Shown here piece by piece: positions 1-4,992 of a stretch of 6,723 bases of DNA (within the stretch, counting starts at the first letter, position 1; each line of letters opens with the position of its first letter). Source of the stretch: Deltaproteobacteria bacterium (GTDB lineage: Bacteria; Desulfobacterota_C; Deferrisomatia; Deferrisomatales; JACRMM01); assembly GCA_016218905.1 (NCBI GenBank), contig JACRCS010000676.1, positions 1 to 6,723 of the forward strand. Reading direction: 5' to 3'. The notes under the pieces were generated by a model that worked only from the letters and a program-made list of their open reading frames with translations, was not told the DNA's origin and did not search any database. The translations under genes were made by a program, and so were the position numbers.

Positions 1-632
1 AGGGGGCCGAGGAGATCGGTCGACCCCTTGGGAAGCGTCTCCCGGTGTACGACCCGCAGGCCCATCCGCTCCGCCCACTTCGCGCTCCCTTCTGCCACGG
101 CGAGCGGCGAAGGTTCGTGGAGGGTCAGGATCGCGAGCTCCGGGATGTCGTGCTCCGTGAGGATCTCGAGGAAGCCGAGCGCGTAGCGGGACCCCGGTGT
201 GAAGAGGCCGAAGACGTGGCGGTACCCGTGCTCCCAGAGCGTGTCCGTCGACGCCCCCGGCACCAGCATGGGGTAGCCGCGCGCGTCGGCCAGGGGCGCC
301 ACGGCCTGCGTGACCGTGCCCGAGTAGGGGCCGAAGACGAGGTCGACCCCCTCCCGGTCGATCAGGTCTTCGTAGATGGCGCGGGCGGAGGCGGGATCGC
401 TGCGATCGTCGCGGATGACCACGCGGACCGGCCTGCCCAGGATGCCGCCGCGGTCGTTCACGTCCCGCTGCCAGAGCTCGTAGCCGCGGCGCTGCATGGA
501 CGCCTCTTCCGCGTACCGGCCCGTCAGGCTGAGCGACACCCCGATCCGGATGGGCTCCCCGGCCCCGGAAGCGTCTCCGCCCGCCAGGAGGAGCGCGAGC
601 ATCATCGAAACGGCAGCCAACAGTCTCTGCAT
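1..632 (-). CDS. Branched-chain amino-acid-type ABC transporter substrate-binding protein, 5' part
   Basis: The gene is truncated by the left window edge; 210 codons from the N-terminus are visible. It starts with a Sec signal peptide (MQRLLAAVSMMLALLLAGG, a hydrophobic core followed by small residues). The mature start IRIGVSLSLTGRYA is the usual opening of the Leu/Ile/Val-binding fold (Peripla_BP_6 type I binding proteins). Further family signatures are the GGILGRPV turn, the RDDRSDPASA strand-helix and the VFGPYSGTVTQAVAPLA segment, where these proteins normally contact ligand in the first lobe. Such proteins capture an amino acid or similar small ligand in the periplasm and hand it to an inner-membrane permease and ATPase; those genes would lie to the left. 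The ATG at 630-632 is chosen because the signal peptide follows at once; only a weak GAGAG precedes it. The exact ligand cannot be read from the sequence. Confidence 0.9.
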   Translation of the reverse strand, partial: MQRLLAAVSMMLALLLAGGDASGAGEPIRIGVSLSLTGRYAEEASMQRRGYELWQRDVNDRGGILGRPVRVVIRDDRSDPASARAIYEDLIDREGVDLVFGPYSGTVTQAVAPLADARGYPMLVPGASTDTLWEHGYRHVFGLFTPGSRYALGFLEILTEHDIPELAILTLHEPSPLAVAEGSAKWAERMGLRVVHRETLPKGSTDLLGP

Positions 633-723
633 GGGGCACTCTCGTCGGAATTGCGGACGAGGCAGGGCCGCGACGCCCCGAGGCGGACGAAGACCCGTTA
701 CACTCGACCGGGAAGGGCCTCCG

Positions 724-745
724 CTCCGCACGCGGGCGTGCGGAG
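724..745. other. GC-rich perfect stem-loop
   Basis: Two 10-base arms (724-733 and 736-745) are exact inverted copies around a GG centre. Imperfect outer arms of the gaagggcct/aggccttc type lie near 714-722 and 757-764. It sits between the start of the binding-protein gene and the Fn3 fragment. No T-tract follows on either strand, so it is not a textbook intrinsic terminator. It may be a transcript-end or regulatory hairpin. Nothing else recognisable is seen in 633-850. Confidence 0.35.
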
Positions 746-856
746 AGAGGCGCAGGCCTTCGCCGCCTCGCGTCTTCCTTGGGGGCAGACTGTATCAAAC
801 AAGGTTGTCGGATGGCTAATGATCCTTCCCCTCCTTGCCCTCCTTGGCCGGCGGGA

Positions 857-1012
857 CCCGGCGAGACCGCCTTCTTGCTGCGGCTGAATCCCGACCTCAT
901 TCCCGGTCTCTTCTACACGGACGCCGGCTACGCCGGAGACGAGCGGCAATACACCGTTACCGCCGTTGACGGCGTGGAGGAGAGCCTCGGCCGGAGCCTC
1001 ACCCTCCCGGTC
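857..1012 (+). pseudogene. Fn3-like domain fragment, plus strand
   Basis: In one plus-strand frame the sequence reads PGETAFLLRLNPDLIPGLF, then YTDAGYAGDERQYTVTAVDG, then a segment ending SLTLPV. This is the second half of a fibronectin type III-like module: the RLNPDL...FYTDAG strand pair, the YTVTAVD strand, then a closing strand. Such modules sit in secreted adhesins, beta-helix proteins and glycoside-binding proteins. No start codon, ribosome site or signal peptide precedes it, and upstream of about 850 the frame no longer looks like protein. It ends where the minus-strand beta-helix fragment also ends, at about 1010. It is therefore read as a displaced or inverted remnant rather than a working gene. 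The alternative is a chance antisense reading of the beta-helix frame, but the match to Fn3 spacing over about 50 residues makes that less likely. Confidence 0.55.
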
Positions 1013-1347
1013 CCCTTCGCCACCAGTAATCCGTACCACGGGCCGTAGTACTTCCTCCCGATGTTCAGCCGAACTCCCGCCCGAAAGCGCACCTCCACGC
1101 CGGGCTCGATCGTCAGAACCGCGGGCGGGGCGTTCGCGGCCGTCCCGCTCACGGTCACGTCACCCGTGACAATGTACGGGCTGCCCGCCCGGGTCCAGGT
1201 GGTGTCGCACGTGATGACACCGCCCGGCACCGTCGTCTCGGACCAGCCGAGCCGCGGGATGGCGAGCTGGGCAGCAGCAGTGAGAACCGCCACGACCAAC
1301 GCCAGCAGAGATGGACGCCGATAACGATCCGACGCGAACCTGGTCAT
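928..1347 (-). pseudogene. Secreted right-handed beta-helix protein, truncated N-terminal part
   Basis: The start ATG (1345-1347) has AGGAG six bases upstream (1354-1358). The 139-codon frame begins with a signal peptide (basic RYRR, then LLALVVAVLTAAAQLA). Residues 42-113 follow the pattern of bacterial right-handed parallel beta-helix proteins: ITCDTTWTRAGSPYIVTGDV, then VLTIEPGVEVRFRAG, then YGLLVAKGT. In the family the next words would be an 'APIxFTS' rung and many more coils, often several hundred residues. Here resemblance stops at residue 113 (about 1010) and the rest of the frame (GRVRLRPRLSS onward) looks like antisense of the plus-strand Fn3 fragment. The gene is therefore read as cut at about 1010. 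It lies 40 bases downstream of the transglutaminase stop on the same strand, so the two may have shared a transcript. Its substrate or surface role is unknown. Confidence 0.65.
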
Positions 1348-1387
1348 CGACCGCTCCTGTCACTGCACGAAATGCCTGCTTCGAGAG

Positions 1388-2279
1388 CTACGGTTGCAGC
1401 ATCGCCGCCAAGACTCCCCCGGAGGCGCGAAAGCGGTGCATGTTGGGAATCCCGTGATTCGGCTCTCGACCCGTTCGCCGCAGGGCGACGTAGTCGAGCA
1501 CGCGCTGATTGAACGCCTCTCGTTGCGGGTCCGAGACCTGCCACTTCCTGCCCTCCCAGAACTCGGCCCAGGCATGGAAGTCGTCGGGTCTCAACACGGA
1601 GGCGCCGGCGTACACGTACCCCGAGACGACCACGGCCGGGATTCCGCTCGCCCTGCTGAGGGCGACGAAGAGGCTTGCGTATTCGGTGCAGTCCCCCTTA
1701 CGGCTCCTCAGGGCTCGGAGCCCGCCGCGATCTTCGCGCAGGTACCCGGAGTACTCGACGTTGGCGGCTACCCATTCGAAGATTCGTCGGGCCGTCCCGG
1801 CGGCGGAGTCGCTCTTGAGAAACTCAGCCAGGCGCAGGATGTCCGGGGCTTCTGACTCGATGTTAAGGTCGGAAAGGAGATAGGTCGAGAGATCCTCGTC
1901 GGGGACGGCATTCGCAGATTCTGCGAGCGCGAGGTCCACCCGGACGGTAACGATCCTCCTGGAAAAGGGAGCGACGTCCTCGAAGACGAAGTGAAGAACC
2001 TGATTCCCCGACTCGTCGCCGAGAGGTCGCAGGGAGGGGAGGTCTCGATCCGGAGGCATTGCTGGGTTGCGGTCCGGCGCACGGGAGCGTAGGCCCAAAG
2101 CTCTCCCTTCGGGATCGGCCGATTCGTCTCGTTCCGTACGGAGAAGCTGTACCGCAGGTGCCGCTGGACCGGATATGCGGGCTCGGGAGTGGAGACTTCA
2201 AAGAAACTCGCCCAAGCTGGCCCTGCGGCGAGGACGAGCAGGAGGGCTCCCGTCGGCGCTTACGTTGGGGACGCTGCAA
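1388..2279 (-). CDS. Exported transglutaminase-like (cysteine protease fold) protein, reading frame broken
   Basis: The continuous frame is 1388-2098 (236 codons). It contains the transglutaminase-like core: Cys in KGDCTEYASLFVALSR (codon 1688-1690), His in DDFHAWAEFWEG (1574-1576) and Asp in WQVSDPQ (1529-1531), the expected Cys-His-Asp triad. The N-terminal part lies in another frame. It reads ALLLVLAAGPAWA (signal peptide), then HLRYSFSVRNETNRPIPKGE and LWAYAPVRRTATQQCLRIE, typical of the beta-sandwich before this domain. A missing base in the C-run near 2030-2045 would join it to LRPLGDESGNQVLHFVF. A second missing base in the GGG near 2250 would supply the basic LQRPQRKRRR n-region. The true start is unclear: TTG at 2277-2279 or ATG at 2285-2287. 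Members of the family act outside the cytoplasm as peptidases or amide-exchange enzymes; the substrate is not readable here. Both breaks lie in homopolymers, so sequencing error is as likely as real decay. Confidence 0.8.
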
Positions 2280-2314
2280 GGTTTCATAGGTTATGGCCTC
2301 GAAGATCCCAACTA

Positions 2315-2457
2315 TCGTACGTCCGACATGCCTCGATCTGCTCGTTTGGACGTTGTCGATGACGGGGACCGCGAGGAGTTCCTCCGCCGCCACGGCGGTC
2401 GTGGTCTCGGGCCCCTGGGACGGGGCGCTAGCAACTCATGCAACTTGTTTGCGAGAT
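2315..2457 (+). repeat. Direct repeat copy 1, IS200/REP-associated transposase remnant (MITE-like)
   Basis: This stretch recurs at 3165-3314 in the same orientation, with about eight substitutions, a 1-base gap and a 6-base gap. On the plus strand it opens MPRSARLDV and continues VDDGDREEFLRR. Those are the two ends of the N-terminal region of Y1-type (IS200-like, REP-associated) transposases, which normally read MPRxARLDxPG...HHVxxRG...DDxDRxxFLxRL. The HHV/RG section between them is missing, so the copy cannot encode a transposase. It lies between the transglutaminase start and the RelE-type toxin end. The interpretation as a non-autonomous element is inference; the repetition is seen directly. 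Confidence 0.7.
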
Positions 2458-2500
2458 ACAGCCACAGTCCTGGAGAGGTGCAACGGGGTATCCCCCCTTG

Positions 2501-2518
2501 CCCTCGCGAGCGCGAGGG
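2501..2518 (-). terminator. Possible terminator hairpin after the RelE-type toxin
   Basis: Eight-base perfect arms (2501-2508 and 2511-2518, CCCTCGCG/CGCGAGGG) flank a two-base centre, about 35 bases beyond the toxin stop. No T-run follows on the minus strand, so factor-independent termination is doubtful. Confidence 0.3.
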
Positions 2519-2552
2519 GAGACGGAGGTGGCTCGCTACGAGCACCTTCCTC

Positions 2553-2828
2553 TCAGCGGTAGACTTCGTCGTGGCTACCGATAGCGAGAAGCGTGACCTC
2601 CTCCTCCGAGACGAGCAGAGTCAGGGTGACGCGGTAGCTATGGGTCAAGCGCACGGCGTGGCACCCTTCGAGCCGGCCGGTCAAGGGGTGCAGGCCCAGG
2701 TGAGGCTGGAAGGGGTCCCTTTGCAGGTCGTCCAGCAAGGCGCCAAAGCGTTGCTTTAGGTCGGGGTGTTTCCGAAAGAACTTGCGCGCCTGGCGGAGAA
2801 ACGCCTCAGGGGCGACGATCCGGAACAC
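2553..2828 (-). CDS. RelE/ParE-family toxin (type II toxin-antitoxin)
   Basis: The 91-residue product begins at a GTG (2826-2828) that shares its G with the antitoxin TAG stop, so the two genes are translationally coupled. Its length and pattern fit the RelE/ParE superfamily: an N-terminal strand and helix (FRIVAPEAFLRQARKFFRKH), a second helix (LKQRFGALLDDLQRDPF), then the beta-sheet with GRLEGCHAVRLTHSYRVTLT and the closing LLAIGSHDEVYR. The last segment resembles the YafQ/StbE-like branch (IGSHxxxY), whose members cleave mRNA on the ribosome; ParE-like members instead attack gyrase. The basic/His-rich sheet (R60, H63, R66) and terminal H86 are candidate active-site residues. Which target it has is not settled by sequence. 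The partner is the Phd/YefM-type gene directly upstream. The gene appears full length. Confidence 0.88.
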   Translation of the reverse strand: MFRIVAPEAFLRQARKFFRKHPDLKQRFGALLDDLQRDPFQPHLGLHPLTGRLEGCHAVRLTHSYRVTLTLLVSEEEVTLLAIGSHDEVYR

Positions 2829-3094
2829 TACTCGGGCTCGTCGAGGGCCGCCAGGAGGTCGTCTGCAGTCTTGAAGGTCCTCGTTCGGCCCGCCTTGACG
2901 TCCTCCAGCGAGGCTCGAACGCGGGAGTAGTACGCCTCCTGCTCCGCCGCCACCAGTTCGTGGTAGCGCTCCTCTGAGAGTACCACGTACTGCGGCCTGT
3001 TGTTCCGGATGACGTGGAGGTCCCCCTTCTTGATGAGCTCATCCACCGCCGCGATCCCGCGGCGCTTGATCTCCTGCGCCGGAATAGCATTCAT
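2828..3094 (-). CDS. Phd/YefM-family antitoxin
   Basis: The 88-residue product starts at ATG 3092-3094, chosen over an upstream in-frame start because AAAGGAG (3102-3108) lies seven bases before it. The N-terminal half is the Phd/YefM DNA-binding fold: MNAIPAQEIKRRGIAAVDEL, then HVIRNNRPQYVVLSEERYHEL, the usual 'prevent-host-death' pattern (helix, strand, R/N-x-R-P-x-Y-V-V-L strand). The acidic, helical C-terminal tail (residues 50-88, ending LLAALDEPE) is the part that in this family wraps and silences the toxin. An 18-base perfect palindrome and a promoter-like pair lie just upstream, so autoregulation by the antitoxin or the complex is likely. It overlaps the toxin gene by one base. The pair is a complete, apparently intact module. 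Confidence 0.88.
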   Translation of the reverse strand: MNAIPAQEIKRRGIAAVDELIKKGDLHVIRNNRPQYVVLSEERYHELVAAEQEAYYSRVRASLEDVKAGRTRTFKTADDLLAALDEPE

Positions 3095-3101
3095 GCCGCG
3101 A

Positions 3102-3108
3102 CTCCTTT
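3102..3108 (-). promoter_or_regulatory. Ribosome binding site of the Phd-type antitoxin
   Basis: AAAGGAG lies seven bases before ATG 3092-3094. It decides the start against the longer open frame, whose extra 26 codons would cover the operator palindrome. Confidence 0.7.
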
Positions 3109-3109
3109 C

Positions 3110-3127
3110 GGTACTCGATCGAGTACC
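3110..3127. promoter_or_regulatory. 18-bp perfect palindrome, operator candidate of the Phd-RelE operon
   Basis: GGTACTCGATCGAGTACC equals its own reverse complement. It sits between the -10-like element (3132-3137) and the ribosome site of the antitoxin, where the transcription start would fall. Phd/YefM antitoxins bind short palindromes of this kind in their own promoters. The binding itself is inference. Confidence 0.65.
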
Positions 3128-3131
3128 TGAA

Positions 3132-3160
3132 ATCCTACCCCTCGAGAGTGGGGCCCGCAA
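3132..3160 (-). promoter_or_regulatory. Promoter candidate for the Phd-RelE operon
   Basis: On the minus strand TTGCGG (3155-3160) and TAGGAT (3132-3137) are 17 bases apart, with the palindrome directly downstream. The hexamers match the sigma-70 consensus only in part. The -35 element is four bases from the edge of repeat copy 2. Confidence 0.4.
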
Positions 3161-3164
3161 GCCC

Positions 3165-3314
3165 TCGTACATCCGACATGCCTCGATCTGCTCGCTTGGA
3201 CGTTGTCGATGACCGGGGACCGGGAGGAGTTCCTCCGCCGCCTCGGCGGTCGTGGTCTCGGGCCCCTGGGGCGGGGCGCTGGTGCTTGCAACTTATGCAA
3301 CTTATTTGCGAGAT
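3165..3314 (+). repeat. Direct repeat copy 2, IS200/REP-associated transposase remnant (MITE-like)
   Basis: This is the second copy of the element at 2315-2457, same orientation, close to 95% identical where aligned. One extra C after GATGAC puts the DREEFLRR-coding part into another frame, and six extra bases (around 3281-3287) precede the GCAACTTATGCAAC end. It carries the same MPRSARLDV-to-VDD junction as copy 1, so the internal deletion predates the duplication. It lies between the Phd-RelE promoter and the RES toxin end. Confidence 0.7.
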
Positions 3315-3361
3315 GCAGATACAGGCCGGGGGGCAGGTCGCGTTGAGACCATTCAGAACGC

Positions 3362-3379
3362 GCCGGTGACGGCACCGGC
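3362..3379 (-). terminator. Possible terminator hairpin after the RES toxin
   Basis: Seven-base perfect arms (3362-3368 and 3373-3379, GCCGGTG/CACCGGC) with a four-base loop lie about 28 bases beyond the RES toxin stop. No clear T-run follows, so the call is weak. Confidence 0.3.
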
Positions 3380-3406
3380 AGCCCAGAAGAAAGCTGCCTC
3401 TGGCGG

Positions 3407-3877
3407 CTATCGAGCCATTCGGGCGTCGAAACGGAAGGGGCGCAGGCCGAGGACGGTTGCTCGGCTGAACCCCGGGTGCGCAGGGTTCAGGAGGAGATTC
3501 CGCTCGTACGGAATGACCGCGGACGGCACGTCCAGCCCGCAGGTCCGTTGCTCCTTGACCCAGCGAGCTCCGATCTCCTGCGTTTCTCCGAGAGGAAAGG
3601 GTGCGTCCCACCCGTTAGGGAGCTTTGTGTGATCGATCTCCTCGACGGAGATCGCGGAGATGTCGATCTCGACCGCGATGAGGTCTGAAGGAAGCCACCG
3701 CCGAGAGGGGAGGTGTACGAAGGCCTCCAGTGCAGCCAAGGAGAGAGAGAACGCGGTGTACAGCACCGGAATGCCTTTCGGGTGCCACCGCCCTGGAGCA
3801 AGCCGCGCTCCCTCGCAGGACAGTGGGTCGTTGGTGGCGTACCGCTCCTTGGTGATCCGCCAGACCCGGTCCCTCAC
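3407..3877 (-). CDS. RES-domain toxin (ParT/MbcT-type)
   Basis: The 156-residue product starts with GTG at 3875-3877, inside the GTGA that also ends the antitoxin gene. It shows the whole RES domain: RVWRITKERYA at the N-terminus, the GARLAPGRWHPKG loop with R30, the VLYTAFSLSLAALEAFVHL segment with Y40 and E51, and the late SAVIPYERNLLLNPAHPGF motif with S119 and the conserved NP-HP-F. Characterised RES toxins act on NAD+ (MbcT as a phosphorylase or glycohydrolase) or ADP-ribosylate a host enzyme (ParT); which of these applies here is unknown. The length is usual for the family and the C-terminal 'RPFRFDAR' end is typical, so the gene looks complete. Its neighbour is the matching Xre/ParS-type antitoxin. 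Confidence 0.93.
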   Translation of the reverse strand: MRDRVWRITKERYATNDPLSCEGARLAPGRWHPKGIPVLYTAFSLSLAALEAFVHLPSRRWLPSDLIAVEIDISAISVEEIDHTKLPNGWDAPFPLGETQEIGARWVKEQRTCGLDVPSAVIPYERNLLLNPAHPGFSRATVLGLRPFRFDARMAR

Positions 3878-4308
3878 GCGAAGATACCGTGCTCTATCCT
3901 GACCAATTCCTCGTCAATAAGGGTTATCCCCTGTTCGGTGTCGAGTATGGAGACTGGCGTCTTGCCTGCGAGCGCGGGGATAGGTTCATGGAACCAGCCT
4001 TGGGCCTGCTCCTTGTCATCGAATACATCGAGCGCATGGGCCGCAAGCTGGGCGAGTCTGAACAGACGGTTCGATTCGAACGGGGAGAGCTGGTGCTCTT
4101 TGCGGCGTCTTGCGAGTGTTCGCTTGGGAATTCCGAGGACCCTCGAGACTTCCTCAGCCGAAAGCCCGAGGGTCTGGGTCGCGACTTCGAGCGCCTCGAT
4201 GGGAAGCCCAATCCGTAGGAGCTCGATCATCGCCTCTGCCGAGGTAGCCGCCCCATTCAGGACGGGGGTTCCCCCCAATACGTCAGCAGCCGTTGACGGA
4301 AATCCCAT
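3874..4308 (-). CDS. Xre/MbcA/ParS-family antitoxin
   Basis: The 144-residue product is taken from ATG 4306-4308, preceded by TGGAGG (4313-4318). Two upstream in-frame ATGs (4332 and 4353) lack such a site and would run through the promoter. Residues about 36-75 form the Xre-type DNA-binding part (TLGLSAEEVSRVLGIPKRTL, a helix-turn-helix, followed by basic ARRRK). Residues about 80-144 are the toxin-binding domain (DUF2384-like): LFRLAQLAAHALDVFDDKEQ, AQGWFHEPIPAL, GKTPVSILDTEQG and a final LVRIEHGIFA. This domain lets the antitoxin plug the NAD-binding pocket of RES toxins. The gene overlaps the toxin by four bases. Repeated TGCCA/TGGCA motifs in its promoter suggest autorepression. Confidence 0.93.
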   Translation of the reverse strand: MGFPSTAADVLGGTPVLNGAATSAEAMIELLRIGLPIEALEVATQTLGLSAEEVSRVLGIPKRTLARRRKEHQLSPFESNRLFRLAQLAAHALDVFDDKEQAQGWFHEPIPALAGKTPVSILDTEQGITLIDEELVRIEHGIFA

Positions 4309-4312
4309 GTAA

Positions 4313-4318
4313 CCTCCA
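4313..4318 (-). promoter_or_regulatory. Ribosome binding site of the Xre/ParS antitoxin
   Basis: TGGAGG lies four to five bases before ATG 4306-4308 and fixes the start to that codon rather than to the two upstream in-frame ATGs. Confidence 0.65.
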
Positions 4319-4331
4319 GGAGTTTCACGCA

Positions 4332-4359
4332 TGGCATCATCATACGGTGCCACCTGGCA
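4332..4359. promoter_or_regulatory. Operator candidate of the RES-Xre operon (three TGCCA/TGGCA half-sites)
   Basis: Plus-strand half-sites are TGGCA (4332-4336), TGCCA (4348-4352) and TGGCA (4355-4359). The last two form an inverted repeat with a two-base centre lying between the -35 and -10 elements; the first pairs with the second across the -10. A dimeric Xre-type antitoxin is the likely binder (inference). Confidence 0.5.
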
Positions 4360-4367
4360 AGAGGCAA
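4339..4367 (-). promoter_or_regulatory. Promoter candidate for the RES-Xre operon
   Basis: On the minus strand TTGCCT (4362-4367) and TATGAT (4339-4344) are separated by 17 bases, about 30 bases before the chosen antitoxin start. This is a good sigma-70-like match. Confidence 0.55.
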
Positions 4368-4378
4368 GGCGGGGTTCC

Positions 4379-4555
4379 TCAGGCGGACACTCTCGTTCTC
4401 GCGACGGTCGGCGCGTTCAGGAACTTGACGAAGAACTGCGCCACTCGGTCGGCCATCGCGCTCTCGCTGCCCACCCAGAAATGATCAACTCCAGGAAAGA
4501 TCGCCAGTTCCTTGGGCTCCGGCGTGGCCACGAAGGCCTTCCCCAGAGCCTTGGA
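4379..4555 (-). pseudogene. Alpha/beta-hydrolase C-terminal remnant
   Basis: A minus-strand frame reads ALGKAFVATPEPKELAIFPG, then VDHFWVGSESAMADRVAQFF, then VKFLN and a stop at 4379-4381. This is the last strand-loop-helix of alpha/beta hydrolases of the dienelactone hydrolase or YbgI-like serine-hydrolase type, where the His of xDHF is the catalytic base. The rest of the enzyme (oxyanion loop, GxSxG nucleophile, acid) is absent. The frame continues to the right only as antisense or overlap of the inhibitor gene, with no resemblance. The homology begins about where the emfourin gene ends, which points to a junction at about 4555-4560. No start codon or ribosome site is evident. It is a dead fragment, though it is still read in the direction of the operon. 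Confidence 0.65.
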
Positions 4556-4560
4556 ATCCC

Positions 4561-4992
4561 TCAGTCTCTTGCGCCCCGAGCGGCCTCCGTGAGCCAGCGG
4601 ATAAGGGGGCGAAGGGTATTCGGCATCGCCTCCTCGCTCACCGTCACGCGGTGGCTTCGTCCTCCCTCCTCCACCGTGAGCTCATACTGGAAACGGTCAG
4701 GCCCCGGTCGTTCGGGCACGAGCCGGCTAGGCAGCGAATCGACGCCTGCGTCCGCGAGCAATCTGCGGAGCTCTCTCGCGTCGTCAGGCGAAAGCGCCTC
4801 CTCCTCGATCGTCGCGGAGAGACGAATGTTCCCGAACCCGCCGGTTCTTTCGAAAGTGATCTTCACGCCTCCTCCACTGCGAGATCCTTGGACCGGCCCG
4901 GCTGCCGCAGCGACACCAAGCAGGACGAGGACAACCGCGACAGAGCGGAAGCGGCGCCCGAAACGCGACGCCGCTCCCCACCGCCCCCTCAC
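4561..4992 (-). CDS. Emfourin-type M4 protease inhibitor with signal peptide
   Basis: The gene starts at GTG 4990-4992, inside the GTGA formed with the protease stop, and encodes 143 residues. Residues 43-139 have the pattern of emfourin, the small inhibitor encoded next to protealysin-like proteases: VKITFERTGGFGNIRLSA, then EEEALSPDDARELRRLLADA, then RPGPDRFQYELTVEEGG and HRVTVSEEAMPNTLRPLI. Known emfourins bind the protease active site in the cytoplasm. Here residues 1-36 add a typical export signal (basic RFGRRFR, then VAVVLVLLGVAAAAG, small residues after), which suggests the inhibitor meets its target in the periplasm or outside. A longer frame reaches back to 5166, but it is antisense-like and would overlap the protease by 180 bases, so it is rejected. 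The family call rests on remembered family patterns, not a search. Confidence 0.8.
   Translation of the reverse strand: MRGRWGAASRFGRRFRSVAVVLVLLGVAAAAGPVQGSRSGGGVKITFERTGGFGNIRLSATIEEEALSPDDARELRRLLADAGVDSLPSRLVPERPGPDRFQYELTVEEGGRSHRVTVSEEAMPNTLRPLIRWLTEAARGARD

Noticed and set aside
45..887. Plus-strand open frame of 280 codons opposite the ABC binding protein
   Set aside because: The minus-strand reading has a signal peptide and clear binding-protein motifs; the plus-strand product is Arg/Pro/His-rich with no structure.
1863..2393. Minus-strand frame of 176 codons spanning repeat copy 1 and the transglutaminase start
   Set aside because: Only the LQRPQRKRRR part may belong to the transglutaminase leader; the rest is out of frame with the real protein and runs through the repeat.
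3091..3375. Minus-strand open frames reading through repeat copy 2 (for example with an LANKLHKLQ segment)
   Set aside because: The matching frame in copy 1 is shifted by a one-base gap and the products are Arg/Pro-rich; the transposase-like plus-strand reading explains the repeat better.
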